A stretch of DNA of 34,294 nt. It comes from Candidatus Nomurabacteria bacterium. GTDB taxonomy: Bacteria > Patescibacteriota > Minisyncoccia > Phycocordibacterales > UBA9973. The stretch spans positions 79,897-114,190 of the forward strand of contig JAPLXP010000011.1 of the NCBI GenBank assembly GCA_026396015.1. The letters run 5' to 3'. A program made the translations under genes and the position numbers. The first letter of the stretch is position 1. Each line of letters begins with the position of its first letter. Below, one piece after another: positions 1 to 7,012 of the stretch. The notes below the pieces were generated by a model. The model worked only from the letters and a program-made list of their open reading frames with translations, did no database searches and was not told where the DNA came from.

Positions 1-563
1 CTGATGCTGGATCAGCATTGATGGGTGTAGGTACTGCAGCTGGTGAAGGACGTTCTGAAAAGGCAGCTCTCCAAGCTATCAATTCCCCACTACTCGATCT
101 TTCTATTTCTGGTGCACGTGGAGTACTCTTTGCTATCTCTGGCGGAGATGATCTAACAATCCATGAAATTCAAGAAGCAGCAAAAATAATCACAGAATCT
201 ATCGACAAGGACGCAAAAGTTATCTTTGGAACAATCAAAGATGAGAAGTTGAAAAAAGGAGAAATGAAAGTCACAGTTATCGCTACTGGCTTCCCTACAG
301 ATATGCCAAAGCGTTCACTATTCTCTTCTTCATCACAAAGAATAGCTACACCTGAACAGCCAACTATTCAAGCAGTTCAAAAAGAAGATATGTTTTCTAC
401 AATCAAAAAACCAGAACCTGTAAAAGAAATAGCAAAGGAACCACAAACTGAATATTTCAAAAAACCAGAACCTGTAAAAATCGAAGATGACGACATGTTC
501 ATCGATGATACAGCAAATGATGATTGGAGTACTGTCCCTGCATTCCTAAGACGTAAAAAATAA
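1..563 (+). CDS. ftsZ: Cell division protein FtsZ, C-terminal part (5' truncated by window edge)
   Basis: Frame open from the window start reads DAGSALMGVGTAAGEGRSEKAALQAINSPLL; SISGARGVLFAISGG; C-terminal conserved peptide DDWSTVPAFLRRKK. Confidence 0.97.
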   Translation, partial: DAGSALMGVGTAAGEGRSEKAALQAINSPLLDLSISGARGVLFAISGGDDLTIHEIQEAAKIITESIDKDAKVIFGTIKDEKLKKGEMKVTVIATGFPTDMPKRSLFSSSSQRIATPEQPTIQAVQKEDMFSTIKKPEPVKEIAKEPQTEYFKKPEPVKIEDDDMFIDDTANDDWSTVPAFLRRKK

Positions 564-601
564 TTAGGTTATAGTTTCTAGGGACTAGATTCTAGTATTA
601 A

Positions 602-645
602 AATAAAATAAAAATCACCCAAATGGGTGATTTTTATTTTATTTC
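602..645. terminator. Intrinsic terminator downstream of ftsZ
   Basis: 20-nt perfect arms AAATAAAATAAAAATCACCC / GGGTGATTTTTATTTTATTT around an AAAT loop. Confidence 0.85.
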
Positions 646-738
646 TAAATATATTATAATTCAACTACAGAATTTTAATTTTGTAATTATTCTTTAATTC
701 CACTAGTAACTACAAACTAGCTACTAGTCACTAATTCA

Positions 739-1665
739 ATGTACGATTTAATTATTATCGGTGGAGGCCCAGCAGCAGCAGCAGGTGCCGTATATGCCGC
801 AAGAAAACAACTTAAAAGTTTACTAGTAACAGCTGAATTCGGTGGTCAGTCTACAGTGTCAGAGACTATTTACAACTGGATCGGAACACCGGAGATTTCT
901 GGACGACAACTAGGTGAAGACCTCAAAAAACATGTCATGTATTACAAGGGACCATTCCTAGATGTAGTCGAGGGTGAAAAGGTAGTGAGTGTAGTAAAGA
1001 ATGACAAAGGAGTGACAATAAAGACAGAAGGCGGAAAAGAATTTTCATCATTATCATTGCTCGTAGCGTCTGGCTCAGGACGCCGCAAGCTCGAGGCTAT
1101 CAATGCTGATGTATACGAGAATAAAGGTATCACATATTGTGCATCATGCGATGGTCCACTATTCTCTGGTATGGATGTGATCGTGATTGGTGGAGGGAAC
1201 GCTGGATTTGAATCTGCAGCTCAGCTCCTCGCATACTGCAAGAGCGTGACATTAATAAACCGTAGCGAGACTTTTCGTGCGGATGCTATCACAGTAGAAA
1301 AAGTCAAAGCTCATCCAAATATGAAGATCATCATCAATGCTGTGACTTTACGAGTAGACGGTGAACAATTTGTAAACTCTCTGACATATAAAGATACAAA
1401 CACAGGAGAAGAACACAAGATAGAGGCAGGAGGCATATTCGTAGAGACAGGCCAGATACCAAATACAGGATTTCTAAAGGACGTAATACCATTAGATGAG
1501 ATCGGCAAGATCATAGTAGACCCTACGAACCAAGCCACTCCTATACCCGGCATATGGGCCGCAGGAGACGCTACAAATGGTAAATATCATCAGAACAACA
1601 TTGCATGCGGAGATGCAGTAAAAGCCCTCGAAGATATCTATATTTGGTTACATAAAAATAAATAG
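739..1665 (+). CDS. trxB: Thioredoxin reductase / AhpF-like FAD-dependent NAD(P)-disulfide reductase
   Basis: IIIGGGPAAAAGAVYAARK (FAD), CASCDGPLF redox CxxC, VIVIGGGNAGFESA (NAD(P)), GIWAAGDAT. Confidence 0.93.
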   Translation: MYDLIIIGGGPAAAAGAVYAARKQLKSLLVTAEFGGQSTVSETIYNWIGTPEISGRQLGEDLKKHVMYYKGPFLDVVEGEKVVSVVKNDKGVTIKTEGGKEFSSLSLLVASGSGRRKLEAINADVYENKGITYCASCDGPLFSGMDVIVIGGGNAGFESAAQLLAYCKSVTLINRSETFRADAITVEKVKAHPNMKIIINAVTLRVDGEQFVNSLTYKDTNTGEEHKIEAGGIFVETGQIPNTGFLKDVIPLDEIGKIIVDPTNQATPIPGIWAAGDATNGKYHQNNIACGDAVKALEDIYIWLHKNK

Positions 1666-1670
1666 AAATT

Positions 1671-1702
1671 AAAAAATCCAGAGTACAATCTCTGGATTTT
1701 TT
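1671..1702. terminator. Intrinsic terminator after trxB
   Basis: AAAAAATCCAGAG-tacaat-CTCTGGATTTTTT hairpin. Confidence 0.85.
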
Positions 1703-1727
1703 AACTATTATTTATTTAACTGGAATT

Positions 1728-1761
1728 CACATTCTCACATTCTCGAGAACGTGAGAATGTG
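1728..1761. repeat. 34-nt near-perfect palindrome between convergent genes
   Basis: CACATTCTCAC-a-TTCTCGAGAA-c-GTGAGAATGTG; only the a/c pair breaks the symmetry. Confidence 0.85.
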
Positions 1762-1769
1762 GAAAATAT

Positions 1770-2519
1770 CTATTTAACTTTGATTATTTTTTCGAGGCGC
1801 TCGAGTTCTTCGATAGTGTTTACGCCTAGAGCCTCCTCGGGAGATATGAATACTGATGCGATACTCTTTTGTGTAGCGGCGTATTCTACTAGATCTGTCA
1901 GATAGTACTCCCCTTGAGCATTTTCATTCTTGATCTTGGCCAGATGTTCAAATAGCCATTTCTTTTCAAAACAAAAATAACATGGATTCACTTCTCGGAT
2001 TTCTTTTTGATCATCATCTGAATCTTTGAATTCCACACTACAGACAATCTTGCCATCTTCACCTCTTACAATACGACTAAATGCTTTATAAAACACAGCA
2101 TACCAATCTTCAAAAGAAGGCACATTTACCGTAGCCATAGTCAATACACAGCCACTACCTTCATGAGTCTTGATCAAGTTCGCAATCATAGCACCTGTGA
2201 CAGATGGGGCATCACCAAATAATACCAATACATGATCAGCATCGGCAGGAATAGAATCCTCTGCTATCTTTACAGCGTGGCCCGTGCCTAGCTGGGCCTC
2301 CTGTACAGCGTATAATGCCCTGTTACCTACATGATTCATCACATCTTCCCTCTTGTATCCTACAACGAGAATTGGACGACCTTGCACACCACTATGAGAT
2401 ACAGCATCTAGTAGATAATCTATCATTGGCTTGCCATTAAAAGACACCAAGCACTTTGGAATTTCTGTATTCATTCTCTTGCCCTTGCCCCCAGCAAGGA
2501 TAATGATTTGTGTGTTCAT
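1770..2519 (-). CDS. Sugar-nucleotide/NTP transferase (GlmU N-terminal domain-like)
   Basis: N-terminal IIILAGGKGKRMNTEIPKCLVSFNGKPMIDYLL nucleotidyltransferase signature; LGTGHAV; LVLFGDAP; no left-handed beta-helix domain. Confidence 0.88.
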   Translation of the reverse strand: MNTQIIILAGGKGKRMNTEIPKCLVSFNGKPMIDYLLDAVSHSGVQGRPILVVGYKREDVMNHVGNRALYAVQEAQLGTGHAVKIAEDSIPADADHVLVLFGDAPSVTGAMIANLIKTHEGSGCVLTMATVNVPSFEDWYAVFYKAFSRIVRGEDGKIVCSVEFKDSDDDQKEIREVNPCYFCFEKKWLFEHLAKIKNENAQGEYYLTDLVEYAATQKSIASVFISPEEALGVNTIEELERLEKIIKVK

Positions 2520-2573
2520 GTGTGTTTTTTATTGTACCAAGTTAGAACCTATTTTCAAAATCTCGGCTGATTC

Positions 2574-2609
2574 TTTTTGAAATTCGGCGGGGTTTGGATT
2601 CCGCGCGCA
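2574..2609 (+). repeat. Left copy of an inverted repeat flanking the P-type ATPase gene
   Basis: TTTTTGAAATTCGGCGGGGTTT+GGATTCCGCGCGCA; inverted copy at 5145-5187. Confidence 0.75.
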
Positions 2610-2623
2610 TAGATGCACTCCCT

Positions 2624-5017
2624 TTATACCAAAACTTTTTTATAAAAAACTCGCTTTACCATTTCCACAGTAATAAAGTAACAAATAGTGATACCTACTA
2701 TCACAAACAAAATAACTAGCGGAAGTGGAGTAAATCCAAAGAAGTGACCGAGTGATGATAATGCAATACCAAGCGCAATTATTACAGCACCAAACATCGC
2801 ACACACCACTATCTTATGAGCAGGTTCTGATTTGAAAAATGACTTGTTGCTTCTTATAAAGAAAATTACTAAGGTTTGAGTTATAAAAGATTCTACAAAC
2901 CACCCCGTCTGAAAACCTGATCCGACTAAGTTAAATACTTTGAATAAAACAGCGAATGTTAGTAAGTCATAAAAAGCACTCGTAAGTCCAAAAGCAAACA
3001 TAAATTTTTTAATATATTTTATATCCCAAGGTTTTGGCTTATTTAGATACTCTGACTCAACATTGTCATACGACAAAGAAAATTGAGAACTCTCATATAA
3101 TAAATTATTTAGCAGAAGTTGAACCGCAGTCATTGGAAGAAATGGCAAAAAAATACTTGAGATTGTCATAGAAATCATATTGCCGAAATTCGATGATACT
3201 GCCATAGATATATATTTCATAGTATTGGCAAAAGTTTTACGACCCTCAATTACTCCGTTAATCAACTCGCTAAAACTTTTTTTCATAAGAATAATATCGG
3301 CGGCTTCTTTCGCAACATCTACTGCATTATTAACTGAAATTCCAACATCAGCCATACGAAGTGCGGGTGCGTCGTTTATTCCGTCACCCATATAACCAAC
3401 CACATGACCATTTGCTTGAAGTGCCTTAATAATACGATTTTTTTGAGCGGGAGTTGCTCTTGCAAAAATAGAAATTTCATTTACTTTGATTTTAAGCTCT
3501 TCATCAGAGAGTAAATCAATTTCTGAATTTTCAATAATATGGAGAGTGTCCAATCCTACTTCTCTTGCCACATGTAAAGCAACGAGCGGGTGGTCTCCAG
3601 TAATTATTTTTATAGAAATACCTTTTATCTTTAGCTCGTCCAATACTTCTTTAACATCTTTTTTGGGTGGATCAAAAAATGCAATAAATCCCGCAAGTTT
3701 TAAATCATGCTCGTCGTTTCTGTCATAGGAATCTTTCTTTTCAGTCATAGTTTTTACACCAATAGCCAAAACCCTGTATCCCTCTTTTGAAAGTTTATTA
3801 AATAAATCATCGGCTTTTTGTTTTGAAATACTATCTATATTTGAAGATTGCAATATATATTCAGGAGCGCCTTTTGAAACTAATGTATGTTCTCCAACAA
3901 GTTCAAAAACAACACTGTCTCTGCGACGCTCAAAATCAAAAGGTATCTCGCTTACTTTTTTATAGAAAGAAAGGTCAAAATCTTTATACTTTTCTATAGC
4001 TTCATCAAGAGGTGTTTTAGTTCCTGTGTGTAAATAACTATTTGCAAAACCTAATCGTAAAACTTCTGAGGAATCATTCCCGTCTAAATCAAGATATTTT
4101 ACAACTTCGATTTTATCTTCAGTAAGAGTTCCTGTTTTGTCTGTGCATAACACATTCATACTGCCGAAATTTTCAACCACAGAAAGCTTCTTTATAAGAA
4201 CCCCTTTATGAGACATTTTTATTGAAGCTTTCGAAATATTCAATGCAATAATCATAGGCAAAAGTTCGGGAGTTATTCCGACAGCCAAAGCAAGAGCAAA
4301 CAACAAAGATTCTATTACATTTCCTTTAGTAAGCGCGTTTACTAAAAAAACAACAACTGCCATGCAGACTACGGCTTTCATAATCAAAAAACTGAATGAC
4401 TTTATTCCTCGTTCAAATTCACTCGAAACTTCTTTCGAAGAAAGTAAAAGAACAATGTTTGCAAATTTTGTTCTTTTCCCAGTCTCCGTTACTTTCGCTA
4501 TTCCATATCCAGTAACTACGCCACTTCCAAGATATATTTTTTCGCCTATTGGTTTTCCAACAGGTAGTGATTCACCAGTAAGAGAAGATTCGTTTATAAA
4601 AATACTATTTCCCTCTACAATTTCGGCATCGGCAGATACTACATCACCAGCTTTTATTGCTATACAATCGCCAGGGACAAGATTTACTACAGGAATTCTT
4701 ATAACTACTCCGTCTCGCCATACATTTGCTTCTGGTGCGACTTTTGCAAGCAACATTTCCACCGTTTTTTGCGACTTGTAAGAAATAGAGAAATCAATAA
4801 TTGAGCTTGCAAAAATAATAGCAAGAATAAGTATCGTACTTATGTATGATCCTGAAATAAAAGAAATTACAGTAGCAAATAAAAGCAGAATAATAAGCGG
4901 ACTTTTGAACTCATTTAAAAATGTTTTAAATGCTGATTGTTTCTCTCGAGCTTCAACTTCATTCTTGCCCCAAGTCTTTAGGAGTGAAATCGCCTCATTT
5001 GTAGTTAATCCTTGCAT
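2624..5017 (-). CDS. mgtA: Magnesium-translocating-type P-type ATPase (MgtA-like)
   Basis: TGES, DKTGTLTEDK, MGDGINDAPALRMADVGISV motifs; C-terminal SNFGNMISMTISSIFLPFLPMTAVQLLLNNLLYESSQ resembles MgtA. Confidence 0.93.
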   Translation of the reverse strand: MQGLTTNEAISLLKTWGKNEVEAREKQSAFKTFLNEFKSPLIILLLFATVISFISGSYISTILILAIIFASSIIDFSISYKSQKTVEMLLAKVAPEANVWRDGVVIRIPVVNLVPGDCIAIKAGDVVSADAEIVEGNSIFINESSLTGESLPVGKPIGEKIYLGSGVVTGYGIAKVTETGKRTKFANIVLLLSSKEVSSEFERGIKSFSFLIMKAVVCMAVVVFLVNALTKGNVIESLLFALALAVGITPELLPMIIALNISKASIKMSHKGVLIKKLSVVENFGSMNVLCTDKTGTLTEDKIEVVKYLDLDGNDSSEVLRLGFANSYLHTGTKTPLDEAIEKYKDFDLSFYKKVSEIPFDFERRRDSVVFELVGEHTLVSKGAPEYILQSSNIDSISKQKADDLFNKLSKEGYRVLAIGVKTMTEKKDSYDRNDEHDLKLAGFIAFFDPPKKDVKEVLDELKIKGISIKIITGDHPLVALHVAREVGLDTLHIIENSEIDLLSDEELKIKVNEISIFARATPAQKNRIIKALQANGHVVGYMGDGINDAPALRMADVGISVNNAVDVAKEAADIILMKKSFSELINGVIEGRKTFANTMKYISMAVSSNFGNMISMTISSIFLPFLPMTAVQLLLNNLLYESSQFSLSYDNVESEYLNKPKPWDIKYIKKFMFAFGLTSAFYDLLTFAVLFKVFNLVGSGFQTGWFVESFITQTLVIFFIRSNKSFFKSEPAHKIVVCAMFGAVIIALGIALSSLGHFFGFTPLPLVILFVIVGITICYFITVEMVKRVFYKKVLV

Positions 5018-5144
5018 AGTATTAAAAGTAATTATATGTTTAAACCAGTTTATTTTAACATTTTTTCTTTCATTCCTCTATCTTTTTAACTCATAGCCCC
5101 CGCCAAAAAAGAAGCTCCGCGCGCATTCCTCCCCAGACCCCTCC

Positions 5145-5187
5145 TGCGCGCGGAATCCAAATCCGAAACCCCGCCGAATTTCAAAAA
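5145..5187 (-). repeat. Right copy of the inverted repeat flanking the P-type ATPase gene
   Basis: On minus strand TTTTTGAAATTCGGCGGGGTTT-cggattt-GGATTCCGCGCGCA; matches 2574-2609 apart from a short insertion. Confidence 0.75.
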
Positions 5188-5195
5188 ATATTTGC

Positions 5196-5245
5196 CGAAG
5201 TTTTGTGAAATCCTTTTCCCAGAAAATTGCTTTCGCAAAACTTCG
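5196..5245. repeat. Inverted repeat/hairpin downstream of tRNA-Val
   Basis: CGAAGTTTTGTGAAA ... TTTCGCAAAACTTCG, 15-bp arms with one mismatch. Confidence 0.75.
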
Positions 5246-5410
5246 TCCGCACCGTCTAGTTCTATTCTGGTGCGCGATACAGGACCGTGAGTACACTTTT
5301 CGAATCTTATAGATTCTGTATACCTGTTCCATTCATGATTACATTCACAAGGAAAAGGTCTTCGCCTCCTGTGCGCAAGCAAAGCAGTTTACTTGCTATC
5401 GCTTACTTTG

Positions 5411-5483
5411 TGCGCGATACAGGAGTCGAACCTGTGACATCGTCAACGTCAATGACGCGCTCTACCAACTGAGCTAACCGCGC
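5411..5483 (-). tRNA. tRNA-Val(GAC)
   Basis: Minus strand GCGCGGTTAGCTCAGTTGGTAGAGCGCGTCATTGACGTTGACGATGTCACAGGTTCGACTCCTGTATCGCGCA; acceptor GCGCGGT/ATCGCGC pairs; anticodon loop TTGACGT; CCA not encoded. Confidence 0.95.
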
Positions 5484-5706
5484 AAACATTTTAAATTTCA
5501 AAACCTAAATAACTTATATTTCACAAACACTTGTTATCTACCAAAACAGCTAACCGCGCAAACATTTTAAATTTCAAAACCTAAATAACTTATATTTCAC
5601 GCGCAAACATTTTAAATTTCAAAACCTAAATAACTTATATTTCACAAACACTTGTTATCTACCAAAACAGCATAATCGCGCAATATTTTAAATCCCCAAA
5701 AACCTA
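5472..5706 (-). repeat. 76-bp direct tandem repeats including the tRNA-Val 5' end (about 2.6 copies plus a degenerate one)
   Basis: Copy 1 5472-5547, truncated copy 2 5548-5600, copy 3 5601-5670, degenerate copy from 5669. Unit: agctaaccgcgcaaacattttaaatttcaaaacctaaataacttatatttcacaaacacttgttatctaccaaaac. Confidence 0.92.
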
Positions 5707-5745
5707 TTTGACGATTATATCACAATGGATTATGATTTTCCAATA

Positions 5746-5777
5746 AAAAAATCTGACCACAATAGTAGTCAGATTTT
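5746..5777. terminator. Intrinsic terminator
   Basis: AAAAATCTGAC-cacaatagta-GTCAGATTTTT next to the 3' end of the 139-aa gene. Confidence 0.8.
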
Positions 5778-5783
5778 TAAATT

Positions 5784-6203
5784 TTATTGATAAACACCGT
5801 GTTCACCAGCCTTTCTAGGTCTTTCTTTTTCCTTATCTTCTTTTTCTGTGGCTGCTGCAGGTAATGACGAACAGAAAAATGTGATGGAACCAGAAATGAA
5901 GACATTGAATATATTGAATCCATAAGCGTTGCTATGCAAGACAAGATACACAAAATAATAAAAAGTGCAGAATAATGATACAAAACAGAACACGATTGCA
6001 AAAAATCTGTAAATGTCAGTAGTTCCACCGCTTTCTTTTGATTTAAAATACAAAAAAGCTAGAGATAATAAGGAAGTAGCAAAGGATGAAATACCTTGCA
6101 AAATCAATGTCTGTAAATATTTTGAATCACTCAATATATAGTAATTCACAAACATAATCATAGCCATTGAAAGTAAGTAGATTGCTTGTAGTTTTCTATT
6201 CAT
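5784..6203 (-). CDS. Small multi-pass membrane protein, unknown function
   Basis: 139-aa ORF with about four hydrophobic segments; followed by a terminator. Confidence 0.7.
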   Translation of the reverse strand: MNRKLQAIYLLSMAMIMFVNYYILSDSKYLQTLILQGISSFATSLLSLAFLYFKSKESGGTTDIYRFFAIVFCFVSLFCTFYYFVYLVLHSNAYGFNIFNVFISGSITFFCSSLPAAATEKEDKEKERPRKAGEHGVYQ

Positions 6204-6277
6204 AATTTTAGGGTTTTAAAAACTATATAAATTTTAAGCCATATTGTCAATAAAAATTACAAAACATCTACGCAAAT

Positions 6278-6306
6278 TTGTCTTTTTTGTTAAAAATTGC
6301 TATACT
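6278..6306 (+). promoter_or_regulatory. Sigma70-type promoter upstream of the tRNA-Glu pseudo-copy
   Basis: TTGTCT - 17 nt - TATACT. Confidence 0.65.
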
Positions 6307-6321
6307 CATTCTATGTTTTTT

Positions 6322-6375
6322 GGCCCTATCGTCTAATGCAATATAGACTATAGCTGACGCCGGCTTTCAAAAGCC
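6322..6375 (+). pseudogene. Partial/degenerate tRNA-Glu copy
   Basis: GGCCCTATCGTCTAA matches the first 15 nt of the intact tRNA-Glu at 6415; GACGCCGGCTTT and AAGCC resemble its anticodon arm; no T-arm. Confidence 0.75.
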
Positions 6376-6414
6376 ATAAAAAATATAATTGAAATTTTAT
6401 TGCAATGTTTCTAT

Positions 6415-6486
6415 GGCCCTATCGTCTAACGGTTAGGACGCCGGCTTTTCAAGCCGTTAATCCGGGTTCGATTCCCGGTAGGGTCA
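6415..6486 (+). tRNA. tRNA-Glu(UUC)
   Basis: GGCCCTATCGTCTAACGGTTAGGACGCCGGCTTTTCAAGCCGTTAATCCGGGTTCGATTCCCGGTAGGGTCA; acceptor GGCCCTA/TAGGGTC; anticodon loop TTTTCAA. Confidence 0.96.
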
Positions 6487-6531
6487 CAAAAAATAAAAGT
6501 CTGCCGAAAGCAGGCTTTTATTTTTTGTGAC
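6483..6531 (+). terminator. Terminator-like hairpin overlapping the tRNA-Glu 3' end
   Basis: GTCACAAAAAATAAAAGTCTGC-cgaaa-GCAGGCTTTTATTTTTTGTGAC; long stem with one wobble. Confidence 0.8.
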
Positions 6532-6723
6532 GGCCGGAGCGCGACCGGCGCGAGGCGGGGTCGCGAGATTTTTCAACAGAAAAATACTTGTGACCACAAG
6601 TGACCCTAAGCATGTGACCTGCGTCACATGCGTCCGGGAATCGAAAGACTTTTCGTTCTCTGGTTTACCAGAGCGAAAAGTACCTGGCGATGTAGTCGCC
6701 GATAAGGCTAATGTCGGTCCCGG
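6531..6723. other. Hairpin-dense non-coding segment
   Basis: Consecutive inverted repeats: GCGACC/GGTCGC, ATTTTT/AAAAAT, ACTTGTG/CACAAGT, GCATGTGAC/GTCACATGC, CTTTTCGttCTCTGG/CCAGAGCGAAAAG, GGCGA/TCGCC, CCGGGA/TCCCGG. Confidence 0.7.
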
Positions 6724-6964
6724 TAACCCTAAATACTTTTCACAAACTCACGCTCCTCTCTCGTATTATGCAACATAATAACCTTTTTATTTTTCGAATG
6801 TTCCAGGACTTTATTGTATTCCTCGCTTGACGAATAATCCCATATAAATTTAATCAATAGCCAATTTAGATGATTCTTTCTTTTACCACACATATCAGGT
6901 CGAAATTTTCGGACATCCTACAATAGCTATTTTTTCATACATCAATTATATAAAATAAATAAAA

Positions 6965-6987
6965 AAAAACCTGCAAATGCAGGTTTT
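6965..6987 (-). terminator. Intrinsic terminator at the end of the pilin operon
   Basis: AAAACCTGCAaaTGCAGGTTTTTT. Confidence 0.8.
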
Positions 6988-7012
6988 TTAGCTCTAAACC
7001 AAAATTTAATTA

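Noticed and set aside
5078-5382. Overlapping minus-strand ORFs of 84 and 98 aa downstream of tRNA-Val
   Set aside because: Arg/Gly-rich translations over hairpin-dense GC-rich repeats, two overlapping frames, no recognisable protein; likely open by composition.
5287-5472. 61-aa plus-strand ORF ending in VRDTGVEPVTSSTSMTRSTN
   Set aside because: Its C-terminal third is the antisense of tRNA-Val; a known type of spurious ORF.
5472-5706. Repeats that could suggest a CRISPR array
   Set aside because: Units are contiguous 76-bp tandem duplications with no unique spacers, include the tRNA 5' end, and no cas genes are present.
6527-6778. 83-aa ORF downstream of tRNA-Glu
   Set aside because: Spans many inverted repeats and has no protein-like features; treated as non-coding structured DNA.
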